A program made the translations under genes and the position numbers. A stretch of 64,000 bases of DNA from Vannielia sp. (GTDB taxonomy: Bacteria > Pseudomonadota > Alphaproteobacteria > Rhodobacterales > Rhodobacteraceae), in assembly GCF_029212645.1 (NCBI RefSeq), contig NZ_JARGND010000009.1, positions 17,247-81,246 of the forward strand, given 5' to 3'. The notes below the pieces were generated by a model that worked only from the letters and a program-made list of their open reading frames with translations, was not told where the DNA came from and made no database searches. Position 1 is the stretch's first letter, and every line of letters begins with the position of its first letter. Positions 44,686-54,225 of the stretch are shown one piece after another.

Positions 44686-46557
44686 ATGGCGACCCAGATT
44701 GCAGTTGATGGCACCCCAACCAACGGGGCGAACCCCTGGATTGATGCCCTTGTCATGGATGGAGCCTGGGGCCCCTCTTATGGCACCCCGAACATCACCG
44801 TCTTCTTCGATCAGGGAAGTGACCCTTTCGGTGGATATTGGATCGGCAACAGCTACTCTTGGCAGAGCTACGAAATCGCTGCCTTTGAAGAAGCCTTTGC
44901 GATCTATGAGTCTTTCATTGATATCGAATTCACAGTCGTCGCCTCTGCCAATGCAGCCAGCAACCCGGCCAATATTCACTATTGGTTGCTGAATGATACG
45001 CAAAGCGGTGGCTCACTTGGCTGGCACGAGGTGCCAAACAACGCCTATGAAGATCCGCTTTTCTCGGCGATGAACTTTCAAGGCACCGGCTGGGATGCCG
45101 CGGGGCTTGCGCAGGGTGGATACGGCTTTGAGACGATCATCCACGAATTAGGCCACGGCATTGGCCTCGCCCACCCGCATGACGGCGGCGGCGATGAGGA
45201 TGGCAACCTTTTCCCCGGGGTGACAGCGGCCTTTGATGACTTTGGCGACTATAATCTCAACCAGGGTGTTTACACGATCATGAGCTATAATTCCGGCTGG
45301 GTTTTGCACCCGGACGGGGCGCTCAACCCCCTGACGGCTGACAACTACGGCTGGGACGGCACGCCTATGGCGCTCGACATTGCCGCCCTGCAAGAGATCT
45401 ACGGCGCGAACACCACCTACGCCTCGGGCAATGACGTGTACATCCTGCCAGAAGTGAACGCATCGGGCACGTTCTTCTCCTCCATCTGGGATACCGGCGG
45501 GGTTGATCGCATCTCTGCGGCGGACTTCGTGGTGAGCGTCGAGATCAACCTCAATGACGCCTCCCTGCTGCCCGAAGAAGGCGGCGGCGGCTTCATTTCA
45601 TGGGCAGATGGCATTTACGGCGGCTACACCATCGCCAACGGCGTGATCATCGAAAATGCCACCGGCGGTAAGGCAAACGATGTGATCATCGGCAACGAGG
45701 CCAACAACAACATCTCCGGCGGCAGCGGCGCTGACCAGATCGAAGGCGGGGACGGTTACGACACCCTGTCAGGCAATAACGGCTCCGATTTTCTTTATGG
45801 TGGCGCAGGTAACGATACCATCAATGGCATGAACGGCGCCGACACCATGTATGGCGGCGACGGCGATGACGTAATGAACGGCGCGGTCAGCGGTGACACG
45901 ATGTATGGGGAAGCGGGGGATGACACTCTTTCCGGCGGGGCCGGTGGCGACGCGCTCTATGGCGGCGCAGACAACGACACTCTCACCGGCGCGGGTGGCA
46001 TTGACGATCTCTGGGGCGGTGATGGCGATGACACGCTCTCCGGCGGCACCCAATCTGACTATTTGGATGGCCAAAACGGCAACGATACGCTGAACGGCCA
46101 AAACGGCGCTGACTACCTATTTGGCGGGGCAGGCGTGGACAGGCTTAACGGCGGCAATGGGGATGACACCCTGGCTGGCGGCGCGGGCAATGACACTCTC
46201 TATGGGGGCCGGGGCAATGACACCTTGCACGGCGATGCGGGCGACGACATGCTCTACGGTCAAGCTGGCAATGACTATCTGAACGGCTGGGCAGGCAATG
46301 ACACCATCGTCTCCGGTGGCGGGTATGATGAGATCTATTTCTATGCGCTCGGGGGCGATGATACGATCACCGATTACGACGCCACCTTTGATAGCCTCCA
46401 TCTTGACTCGGACCTCTTTGGCGGCAGCACCGATATCCTTGATTATGCAACCGACACCGGAAGCGACGTTCTGGTGACCTTTATTACCGGTGACACGCTG
46501 CTTTTCGAAGGCATGGCGAGCGTCAACGATCTGGTTGGTGAATACACCATCATCTGA
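44686..46557 (+). CDS. RTX metalloprotease (M10 serralysin-like), copy 1
   Basis: A 623-residue secreted zinc protease. The catalytic motif HELGHGIGLAHP starts at residue 153 (His153, Glu154, His157, His163), and the Met-turn is TIMSYNSG. An M10 C-terminal domain (ENATGGKANDVIIGNEANN) leads into about ten nonapeptide RTX repeats (GGxGxDxLx), which bind calcium, from about residue 340 to 545. There is no Sec signal; export should use a type I system that recognises the C-terminus. No transporter for it is in the window. It begins almost directly with the protease domain and lacks a long propeptide. Confidence 0.9.
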   Translation: MATQIAVDGTPTNGANPWIDALVMDGAWGPSYGTPNITVFFDQGSDPFGGYWIGNSYSWQSYEIAAFEEAFAIYESFIDIEFTVVASANAASNPANIHYWLLNDTQSGGSLGWHEVPNNAYEDPLFSAMNFQGTGWDAAGLAQGGYGFETIIHELGHGIGLAHPHDGGGDEDGNLFPGVTAAFDDFGDYNLNQGVYTIMSYNSGWVLHPDGALNPLTADNYGWDGTPMALDIAALQEIYGANTTYASGNDVYILPEVNASGTFFSSIWDTGGVDRISAADFVVSVEINLNDASLLPEEGGGGFISWADGIYGGYTIANGVIIENATGGKANDVIIGNEANNNISGGSGADQIEGGDGYDTLSGNNGSDFLYGGAGNDTINGMNGADTMYGGDGDDVMNGAVSGDTMYGEAGDDTLSGGAGGDALYGGADNDTLTGAGGIDDLWGGDGDDTLSGGTQSDYLDGQNGNDTLNGQNGADYLFGGAGVDRLNGGNGDDTLAGGAGNDTLYGGRGNDTLHGDAGDDMLYGQAGNDYLNGWAGNDTIVSGGGYDEIYFYALGGDDTITDYDATFDSLHLDSDLFGGSTDILDYATDTGSDVLVTFITGDTLLFEGMASVNDLVGEYTII

Positions 46558-46580
46558 CCCGACGACGCCTTGAACGCGAC

Positions 46581-46609
46581 AGGCCGCTCCCTGCCGGGGC
46601 GGCCTTTTG
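46581..46609 (+). terminator. Rho-independent terminator after RTX protease 1
   Basis: Stem AGGCCGCTCC / GGGGCGGCCT (one T-G pair), 5-base loop, followed by TTTTGC, 24 bases after the stop. It separates the two RTX genes into independent units. The remaining interval to 46864 (the gap totals 307 bases) shows no gene. Confidence 0.7.
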
Positions 46610-46864
46610 CGTTGTCAGCCCCTTGGTGGCAAAACGTGTGCCTGCAAGCGCCGATCGTCAGATCAAAAACCGGGTCGGTTGAGGCGCACTGACGGCAGCG
46701 GCAATCCTCTTCGGGTGAAACGCCGATGACAGGGGGCGCTCTGGCGCGGGCCATCCCCCGCTCCCTGCCCTAAAGTTTGATTCATCTCGGTTGTTGCCAC
46801 GCCCTGCGCTCCTGTGGCTCTATGCGCCCAACCCGCCGCGACGGCGGACAGGAGGAATGACAAG

Positions 46865-48742
46865 ATGGCAGGCACGGCAAACCAGATCACCATTGATGGC
46901 ACCCCAACCAATGGCGCAAATCCCTGGACCGACAGTCTGGTTTATGGCGGGGCCTGGACCACCCCGCCCAGCGCAACAACACAGCTCAGCTACGCCTTCA
47001 ACTCCGGCAGCTTCACCTCCGACCCTGGCGCCATTGGGTCTGGCGCGGTGTGGAGCGCCTCTGAGCAGGCCGCCGTGTTGCAGGTGCTCGCCACGATCGA
47101 GGCGGTGTGCAACGTGGAGTTCACCGAAGCCGCAACTCCCGCCAGCGCCGATATCTGGTGGTGGCTGTTCTCCAACACGCAGATGGCAACGGCGACCGGG
47201 GTCGCGGCGGCGGGCTTTCACGAGGTGCCAACCTACACCGTTTACAACCCCGCCTACGCGCAGGGCGCGTTCAATTATCAATCCCCCGCCTGGACCACGA
47301 ATGGCCTCACCCAGGGCGGCTATGCCTTTGAGGTGCTGCTGCACGAGATCTTGCACGGCCTCGGCCTTGCCCACCCGCATGATGGCGGCACAGCCGGGGA
47401 TGCCACCGCCTTCCCCGGTGTCACCGGCGTTTACGACACCGGCGATGATGAGCTCAACCAGGGGGTCTTTACCGCCATGGGCTACAACAACGGCTGGGAC
47501 GGGGTGGGCGACGCCACCAGCTACAACTATGGCTGGACAGGCACGCCGATGGCGCTGGATATCGCGGCCCTGCAAGAGCTCTACGGGGCCAACACCAACC
47601 ACAACTCCGGCAATGACATCTATACCTTGCCGGGCACCAACAGCACCGGCACCGGATGGGCTTCGATCTGGGACACCTCCGGCATCGACAAGATCAGCTT
47701 TGACGGGGGCGTGACCAGCGCCACCATCAACCTCAACGCCGCCAATCCCGATGCAGATGGTGAGGCCGGTGGCTTTGTGTCTTATGTCGATGGTGTTTTG
47801 GGCGGCATCACCATCGCCGCGGGCGTCACGGTCGAAAACGCCACCGGCGGCAAGAACAGCGATATCATCATTGGAAACAGTGCCAACAACGTGCTGGTCG
47901 GCGGTGCGGGGGCCGATGTTATTTCCGGCGGAGACGGGCATGACACCCTGAACGGCAACAACGGCAACGACACACTCAACGGCGACAGCGGCAATGACAC
48001 GCTCAACGGGATGAACGGCGTCGATCAGCTATTTGGCGGCGCGGGCGATGACACGCTCAGCGGGGCCTTCGGGGTGGATCATTTGAGCGGCGGCGCAGGC
48101 AACGACCATCTGAACGGCGGCGCCGGGGCCGATACCCTGCTCGGCGGATCGGATGACGACACGCTTCTGGGGTCCGGCGGCAATGACACCCTCGACGGTG
48201 GATCGGGCAATGACACCCTGGCAGGCGGTGCCAGCAACGACACTCTTATCGGTGGCGATGGCAACGACACGCTCAATGGCCAGAACGGCCTTGATACGCT
48301 CTCGGGCGGCAATGGGGATGACGTGCTTTCTGGCGGCAACGCCGCTGACACGCTCAATGGCGGCGCGGGGGATGACACCCTGAACGCAGGCCGGGGCAGT
48401 GACACGCTGAATGGCGATGCAGGCAGTGACACCCTCAACGGACAGGCGGGCGCCGACACGCTTGACGGCGGCACGGGAAACGACACCATCATCACCGGCG
48501 GTGGCACCGATACCATCATCTTCAATCCCGGCGATGGTGATGACACGATCACCGATTACAACACCCCGTTCGATCACCTCTTGCTCGGGGCTGGCCTGTT
48601 TTCCGGCGGATCAACGGATATCACCGACTACGCCACCGACCTTGGCGCGGATGTGCTGGTGACATTCGCCACCGGCGACACGCTGCTCTTTGAAGGGCTG
48701 GCGGATGTGAGCGCGCTCACCGGGGAATACACGCTTCTTTAG
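46865..48742 (+). CDS. RTX metalloprotease (M10 serralysin-like), copy 2
   Basis: A 625-residue paralogue of the preceding protease. The N-terminus shares DGTPTNGANPW. The zinc motif HEILHGLGLAHP starts at residue 160 and the Met-turn is TAMGYNNG, so catalytic residues are intact. Calcium-binding RTX repeats run from about residue 335 to 545, followed by a C-terminal section (DDTITDYNTPFDHLLLGAGL) like that of copy 1. The start follows AGGAGG. Tandem position and collinearity indicate gene duplication with divergence, mostly outside the active site. Confidence 0.9.
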   Translation: MAGTANQITIDGTPTNGANPWTDSLVYGGAWTTPPSATTQLSYAFNSGSFTSDPGAIGSGAVWSASEQAAVLQVLATIEAVCNVEFTEAATPASADIWWWLFSNTQMATATGVAAAGFHEVPTYTVYNPAYAQGAFNYQSPAWTTNGLTQGGYAFEVLLHEILHGLGLAHPHDGGTAGDATAFPGVTGVYDTGDDELNQGVFTAMGYNNGWDGVGDATSYNYGWTGTPMALDIAALQELYGANTNHNSGNDIYTLPGTNSTGTGWASIWDTSGIDKISFDGGVTSATINLNAANPDADGEAGGFVSYVDGVLGGITIAAGVTVENATGGKNSDIIIGNSANNVLVGGAGADVISGGDGHDTLNGNNGNDTLNGDSGNDTLNGMNGVDQLFGGAGDDTLSGAFGVDHLSGGAGNDHLNGGAGADTLLGGSDDDTLLGSGGNDTLDGGSGNDTLAGGASNDTLIGGDGNDTLNGQNGLDTLSGGNGDDVLSGGNAADTLNGGAGDDTLNAGRGSDTLNGDAGSDTLNGQAGADTLDGGTGNDTIITGGGTDTIIFNPGDGDDTITDYNTPFDHLLLGAGLFSGGSTDITDYATDLGADVLVTFATGDTLLFEGLADVSALTGEYTLL

Positions 48743-48945
48743 GCTAACGCGCGCATCGTGCTGGGCCTGCCCCGCTTTCGTGCCGCCCCAAGTGCTTGTT
48801 GAAGCCACCTTTTGGTCGCAGGCGACCCGGCTTTAGCTGAGTGTTGAGCGGAGGGAGGGATCTTGCGGGGCGCGGCACTACGGTTGCGGTTGGCATTTCC
48901 GGATTGCGCCGCCAAACGCTGCGCCTGCTACCGGCTCGCAGCCCG

Positions 48946-50094
48946 CTAAAGCGCCGCCGCCACCGAGCGGGCAATCACCAGCTCTTCGTTGGTGGGGATC
49001 ACAAGCGCAGGTATTGCGCCTTTGGTAATCAGCCCCTGCCCCGCATCATTGGCCGCACCATCCAGCTCAAAGCCCAAAAAGCCCAGCCGCTCCAGCACCC
49101 GCGCCCGGATCGGCGGTGCGTTTTCGCCAATGCCGCCGGTGAACACCACACCATCCAGCCCGCCCATCGCGGCGGCGGCGGCGGCCACTTCCTCGGCCAC
49201 GCGCAGCACAAAATAATCCACCGCCTCAGCCGCCTCGGGGGCGGGCGAGGCCAGCAGGCTGCGCATGTCGTTGGTCAGCCCCGAAAGGCCCTTGAGCCCG
49301 CTCTCCTTGTAAAGCACCTGGGTGATTTCGGCGCTGGTCATGCCCTGATCGTCCAGCATCCACAGCAGCACACCCGCATCAAGCTGGCCGGGCCGGGTGC
49401 CCATGCACAGCCCTGAAAGCGCCGAGAACCCCATGGTAGAAGACACCGATTTGCCGCCTTCCATGGCGCAGAGCGAAGCACCATTGCCCAGATGGGCCAC
49501 CACCACCCGCCCCGCGTGGAGGTTGGGGTAATCGCTGGCCAGCTTGCCTGCGATATAGTCGTAGCTCAGCCCATGAAACCCGTAGCGCCGCACCCCCGCC
49601 TCGTAAAACCGGCGCGGCAGCCCATAGGTATCAGAGGTGAACGGATGGCCTCGGTGGAACGCCGTATCAAAACAGGCCACCTGCACCGTGCCGGGAAAGG
49701 CGCTCATCGAGGCCCTTACGGCGGCAAGGTTATGGGGCTGGTGCAGCGGCGCGAGCGGCTCCAGCCTGGCAAGCTCGTCAATGCGCTCCGGGGTCAGCCT
49801 GAGCGGCGCGCCATGATCCGGCCCGCCATGCACCACCCGGTGACCCACGCCCGCCAGTTTGCGCGCGCCCATATGGGGAGCAATGGCGGCGAAAATCGCC
49901 GTAACGGCAGCATGGTGGTCCGCCGCAGGGATGCGCGTTTCAACCTTCGGTTCGCCGGGGATCTCAAGATCAAGCTCCGCCGCGCCGCCAATCCGCTCAA
50001 CCTGCCCACCCGCTTCCTCAACCAGCGTGGCGGCGTCAAACAGGCCAAACTTGATGGAGCTTGAGCCTGCGTTCAGCGTCAGGATTGCACTCAC
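48946..50094 (-). CDS. ackA: Acetate kinase
   Basis: A 382-residue cytoplasmic enzyme that interconverts acetyl phosphate and acetate with ATP. Motifs are ILTLNAGSSSIKFGLF, HRVVHGGPDH, GFHGLSYDYIAG, VVAHLGNGASLCAM and VVFTGGIGENAPPIR. The GTG at 50094 overlaps the phosphotransacetylase stop by 4 bases, giving the expected N-terminus. Together the pair links acetyl-CoA to acetate, either for overflow or for processing sulfoacetaldehyde- or PHB-derived acyl groups. Confidence 0.95.
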   Translation of the reverse strand: MSAILTLNAGSSSIKFGLFDAATLVEEAGGQVERIGGAAELDLEIPGEPKVETRIPAADHHAAVTAIFAAIAPHMGARKLAGVGHRVVHGGPDHGAPLRLTPERIDELARLEPLAPLHQPHNLAAVRASMSAFPGTVQVACFDTAFHRGHPFTSDTYGLPRRFYEAGVRRYGFHGLSYDYIAGKLASDYPNLHAGRVVVAHLGNGASLCAMEGGKSVSSTMGFSALSGLCMGTRPGQLDAGVLLWMLDDQGMTSAEITQVLYKESGLKGLSGLTNDMRSLLASPAPEAAEAVDYFVLRVAEEVAAAAAAMGGLDGVVFTGGIGENAPPIRARVLERLGFLGFELDGAANDAGQGLITKGAIPALVIPTNEELVIARSVAAAL

Positions 50095-51476
50095 TTGTGC
50101 GCTCCATGTTCTGCCAGCGCCGCCACAGCGCAAGAGGCGAGCCGCGCGGCATCGTCATCGGCGCGGCTGGTCAAAATGATCGGCACCTGTGCGCCAACCA
50201 CAATGCCGCCTGCCTCGGCATGGGCCACAAAGGTAAGCTCCTTGGCCAGCATGTTGCCCGCCTCCATGTTGGGCACGACCAATATCTGCGCCCGCCCCGC
50301 CACAAGGCTCTTGATCCCCTTGGTGCGCGCCGCGCCAAGATCAATCGCGTTGTCCATCGCCAAAGGCCCATCAACGATGCCCCCCTTGATCTGGCCGCGA
50401 TCGGCCATCTTCGACAGCACCGCCGCATCAATGGTTGACGGGATTTTCGGGTTCACCGTTTCCACCGCCGAAAGGATGCCAACGCGCGGCTCCTCGATGC
50501 CCAGCGCAATCGCCAGATCAATCGCGTTCTGGGTGATATCCACCTTGGTTTCCAGATCGGGCGAAATGTTGATCGCCGCATCGGTGATCAACAGCAACTC
50601 CGACAAGCCCGGCACATCCATCACAAAGACATGCGAAATCTGGCGCCCGGTGCGCAACCCGCCGTCACGCTTGAACACCGCGCTCAGCAGCAGCCCGGTG
50701 TGCAAATGCCCTTTCATCACGGCCTTCGCACGACCCTCATGCACCAGCGCCACGGCCCGCGCCGCCGCCTTCGCATGATCCGGTTCCGAGATAATCTCGA
50801 ACCCGCTCAAATCACGCCCCAGCGCCTCGGCCGCCGCCATGATCTTGGCCGGATCGCCAATCAGGATCGGGTCGATGATGGTGTGGTCAAACCCCAGAAG
50901 CGCCCCACCCAATGAGTTTCCTTCCTCCGGCGCAATCACCGCCGTGGGCATCGCAGGCATCGGCTCAACCATCTCGATCAACCGATCAAAATGCTGGTGC
51001 CGCTGCACCGTCAGCCCGGGAATGTCATCAGCCTTGAAGCTCAGCGAATGCTCTGGCGCAAAAACCGTCGCCTCGCCGCGCACAATCACCGCCCCGTCAC
51101 TCAACCGCGACACCGTGGTGTGAAACCGCACCACCCGGTCCGGCTCCTTGGCGACCAAAACCACCTTCACCAAAATCTCGTCACCCGCATGGGCGCGGCC
51201 ACAAAATTCCAGATTGTGTGAGCGATAAAGCGTGCCGGGGCCCGGCAGTTTGTTGCCCATCACAGCCGAAATCTGCGCCGCCAGCCACATTGAGGGCGTC
51301 ACCGCCTCCGGCAACCCATCGCCATCCCCATCCTCGCGCGGCAGGTGCATCGGGTTCAGGTTCCCCGAGGAATTGGCAAAAACATAAAGGTCATCCGCCA
51401 AAACCAACCGCTGGCTCTCCGCCTCCATCCCGACTTCAAGCTGGTCATAAGGCGTGTTTGTGAAAGTCTGAATCAT
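50091..51476 (-). CDS. Bifunctional enoyl-CoA hydratase / phosphate acetyltransferase
   Basis: A 461-residue fusion. Residues about 1-150 form a MaoC-like hot-dog dehydratase domain (LYVFANSSGNLNPMHL holds the hydratase Asn/His region). Residues about 160-461 form a phosphate acetyl/butyryltransferase domain (VMKGHLHTGLLLSAVF, LLITDAAINISPDLETK, GPLAMDNAIDLGAARTKG). The fusion is common in alphaproteobacteria. It is upstream of and coupled to ackA. The acyl chain length handled by the second domain cannot be read from sequence. Confidence 0.92.
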   Translation of the reverse strand: MIQTFTNTPYDQLEVGMEAESQRLVLADDLYVFANSSGNLNPMHLPREDGDGDGLPEAVTPSMWLAAQISAVMGNKLPGPGTLYRSHNLEFCGRAHAGDEILVKVVLVAKEPDRVVRFHTTVSRLSDGAVIVRGEATVFAPEHSLSFKADDIPGLTVQRHQHFDRLIEMVEPMPAMPTAVIAPEEGNSLGGALLGFDHTIIDPILIGDPAKIMAAAEALGRDLSGFEIISEPDHAKAAARAVALVHEGRAKAVMKGHLHTGLLLSAVFKRDGGLRTGRQISHVFVMDVPGLSELLLITDAAINISPDLETKVDITQNAIDLAIALGIEEPRVGILSAVETVNPKIPSTIDAAVLSKMADRGQIKGGIVDGPLAMDNAIDLGAARTKGIKSLVAGRAQILVVPNMEAGNMLAKELTFVAHAEAGGIVVGAQVPIILTSRADDDAARLASCAVAALAEHGAHK

Positions 51477-51580
51477 CAAAGGCTCCGGGCTGGAAAATCC
51501 CGCGCAGCCTGCCCTATTCCGCGCCATATGAAAAGTGCTGCGACGCAGCAACTCAACGTCAGGTCAGCAGGCCGCCAGGC

Positions 51581-51692
51581 GCATTTTCTTGCCGAAAATA
51601 TCCAAGCCCCAACACCCGCCAAAGCACCGCCCCAATAGCAAAGGCGCAAAGCTCACCAACCGCAATAAAAAATGGAATGCGCCGCAAGGCGC
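51581..51692 (-). terminator. Terminator and mosaic repeat after the M23/SLT gene
   Basis: A GCGCC / GGCGC stem (51679-51692) with a GCAA loop is followed on the minus strand by CCATTTTTT, a good terminator 17 bases beyond the stop at 51709. The segment at 51581-51603 (GCATTTTCTTGCCGAAAATA and following bases) repeats part of the mosaic element at 26080-26101. Confidence 0.7.
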
Positions 51693-51708
51693 GCCTTTTG
51701 GCAGCCGC

Positions 51709-54096
51709 CTAGATCTGGCGCAGCATCTGCTGAATTTCCTTCCGGTAAGGTGGCAAGCCCTTTGGTTCGCGCACCACCGGCGCGTTCACCACCACCGAGC
51801 CGCCCCTATGGCCCGACATTTTCTTCTCGGCCCAGCTTTTCACATAGGCCACGTTCTTGCCGGTCAGGAACGGGTTGGCCTTGATCACACCAACCCCCAG
51901 CACATCCACCAGCATCGCCTGATCTGACGCCGAAAGCACCACCGCCGCCCCCTGCGCGCCAAGGAAATGGCACAGATACAGCCGCCCGGCGGTGATCCCG
52001 TGGCCCCGCGCCCGCAAATAGCTTTCGCCCTCCCGCGCAAGGTTTTTCACCATCTCGCGGCTGATGGTTGGATCGTTGCGCAACGCCAGCAAATCGCCGC
52101 GCGATAGCGAGCTGTAAAGGTCGGGGCGATAGGTTTTCATCATCCTGACCCAGGTGCTTTCGATAAACTGGCCAAGGCCCGTCGCGGTTGATAGCGGGTT
52201 CTTCGCGCTCGCGTTCCCGCCGCTTTCCACCTTGATGATCTTGTTGACCAATTGCTCCACCGCGCCACTGGCCGGCCCCGAAGCCACAGCGCCAGAGCCG
52301 GGGGCAACGGCGGTAAACGGGTCGACCGCCTGCCCGCCAATGCGCAACTCAAAGTGCAAATGTGGCCCGGTCGAGCGCCCGGTGGTGCCAACATAGCCCA
52401 CCAGCTCCCCGGCGCGCACACTGGCCCCCTGTTTGGTGGCGAATTTGGTGAGGTGCGCATAGCGCGTTTCCATCCCGCCCGCATGGGCGATCTTGAGCAA
52501 GTTGCCATAACCGCCGCCGCTGCCCGCATAGGCGACCTTGCCGTCAAAGGCGGCATAAACCGGGGTGCCCGTGGGGGCGGCCCAATCAACCCCGGAATGC
52601 ACGATCACCTTCTTCAGGATCGGGTGATGGCGCGGCCCGAAGCGCGAGGTCAGCACCCCTTTCACCGGCGTTGTCATGCCGCTGGCAAAGCCGCCCCCCG
52701 CGCCTGCCTTCGGCTTCAGCCCAAAGCAGCCAAACTCGCCCTGCGGGTTCTTGGTGTAAACGAAGCACTCAATGTCAACCGCCTCGCCGCGGATCGAAAT
52801 ATATAGGATGCGCCCCTGCCCGCTCATCCCGTCTTCACCGCCCCCGCCGGTTGGCTCTGGCGCATAGAGTAGCCGCATCCTGTCACCAGGGTTGGCGAAT
52901 GCATCCAGATCATGCTCCTTGGACAGCAGCGCAATCGCTTCGCCCACCACCACCGAAGGAATGCCATTGCGGATCGCGGCCGAGTAGAAGGCATCAAGCA
53001 TCCGGTAGCGTTGCTCGGTCACAACCTCCTCTTCCTGGCCTTCGGCATAATCAAAAAGCTCATCCTCAAACCAGGGGTCAGAGCCGGGCCCGATATCGCC
53101 CTCATCGGTCAGCGACAGCGTGCCAAAATACTCCTCCTTGTCGTAAAGCGAGAGCTGGCGAAACGACAGCCTGCTGCCCAGTTGCGGCTGGCCCCGCATC
53201 GCCACCACCATGCCGACCGCCAGCTTTTCAAGGGCGAAATGCGCCTTGGCGGCCTCCGCCACAACCTTGGCCTCAGCTTCAAAAAAGTTGTTGTCTGCCA
53301 ACAGGTCTTCAAGCCCGCGCTCATGCTTGATCTTGACAAAAATATCGCGGTCCAGCTTTTCGCGCAGGTCTTGCGGGCGCACCAGCGCAACCGACGTGGT
53401 GTTTTCAATCACCGTTTCCGTGAAGCCGTATTCGCCCCCCTCTTCCTCCTGAACGCCAATCGCCTCGCCCCAGCCGCCGGTCTCCTCGGTCAGCGCCTCG
53501 TCCTCGCGCTCCCCTGCGGCTTCGGCCACCTCCGCCAGTTCCCCGGCCCGGCGCGCCACACCTTCCTCGTCCACATCCTCGGCGGCGATCGGCTCGTCAT
53601 TCGCCGCCGCACCGCGCTTTTGCATCTGGAAAAAGGCAAAATCCTCCTGGCTCGATGGCAACGTGGTCACAAACCGCGCCTCCGCCGAGACCATCACATC
53701 ATCCACCAACAACAGCTTTCCGGTCGGGATGCGGCGCCGGTCAATCCCGGCACTCGGGCGGATTTCATGGGTGGCCTTCGCGCCGTCTTCAGAAAACCGG
53801 ATAATCAGCGGATCGCCCGCCAAATCGGCAAACGCCGCCACAAAGGCTGAAGAGGCCGCCGCCGTGTCTTCCTCCGAAGCCACAACAATGGTTTCCTCCA
53901 GATCGCCCTTCGCCACCTTTCCGGGCGAGCCAAAGGTCCACTTGTCCCAGGTCAGCCACAACCCGACCCCGATCAGCAACAGCGGCAACAACGCAGCCAG
54001 CGCGACCAGAACACCACGCCGCCGCGCCGCCCGCCTGCGCCGTTTCGCTGCACCGGCAGCCTGGGTAAACCGTGGATCAATCTCGTCTTTCAGCAC
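51709..54096 (-). CDS. Membrane-anchored M23 endopeptidase fused to a lytic transglycosylase domain
   Basis: A 795-residue envelope protein. A basic cytoplasmic N-terminus is followed by one span (VLVALAALLPLLLIGVGLWL, about residues 30-49). A long acidic region (about 150-240, Glu-rich) and a predicted helical middle follow. A LytM domain lies near 475-590, with HSGVDWAAP and GPHLHFEL supplying the zinc ligands. From about 615 a GH23-type transglycosylase segment reads KVESGGNASAKNP and ATGLGQFIESTWVRMM, with the likely catalytic Glu in VESGG. Both activities would cut peptidoglycan. It sits downstream of two caspase-like genes in the same direction. Confidence 0.82.
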   Translation of the reverse strand: MLKDEIDPRFTQAAGAAKRRRRAARRRGVLVALAALLPLLLIGVGLWLTWDKWTFGSPGKVAKGDLEETIVVASEEDTAAASSAFVAAFADLAGDPLIIRFSEDGAKATHEIRPSAGIDRRRIPTGKLLLVDDVMVSAEARFVTTLPSSQEDFAFFQMQKRGAAANDEPIAAEDVDEEGVARRAGELAEVAEAAGEREDEALTEETGGWGEAIGVQEEEGGEYGFTETVIENTTSVALVRPQDLREKLDRDIFVKIKHERGLEDLLADNNFFEAEAKVVAEAAKAHFALEKLAVGMVVAMRGQPQLGSRLSFRQLSLYDKEEYFGTLSLTDEGDIGPGSDPWFEDELFDYAEGQEEEVVTEQRYRMLDAFYSAAIRNGIPSVVVGEAIALLSKEHDLDAFANPGDRMRLLYAPEPTGGGGEDGMSGQGRILYISIRGEAVDIECFVYTKNPQGEFGCFGLKPKAGAGGGFASGMTTPVKGVLTSRFGPRHHPILKKVIVHSGVDWAAPTGTPVYAAFDGKVAYAGSGGGYGNLLKIAHAGGMETRYAHLTKFATKQGASVRAGELVGYVGTTGRSTGPHLHFELRIGGQAVDPFTAVAPGSGAVASGPASGAVEQLVNKIIKVESGGNASAKNPLSTATGLGQFIESTWVRMMKTYRPDLYSSLSRGDLLALRNDPTISREMVKNLAREGESYLRARGHGITAGRLYLCHFLGAQGAAVVLSASDQAMLVDVLGVGVIKANPFLTGKNVAYVKSWAEKKMSGHRGGSVVVNAPVVREPKGLPPYRKEIQQMLRQI

Positions 54097-54225
54097 GAAA
54101 GCTATCCTGCCCGCATCACACGCAAAAATGAAGCCTTACGTCGATCAACGGCGCCCCGGATTGCGGGAGGGCGGGCGGGGCGATGCGGGCGCAGCCCCGC
54201 GAGCGTCGCACGGCCACTCAATCGG

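Noticed and set aside
45700..48480. Dense GGCGGC/GATGACAC repetition that could be taken for DNA tandem repeats or a CRISPR-like array
   Set aside because: It is the coding sequence of the GGxGxDxLx calcium-binding repeats in the two RTX proteases. There are no fixed-length spacers.
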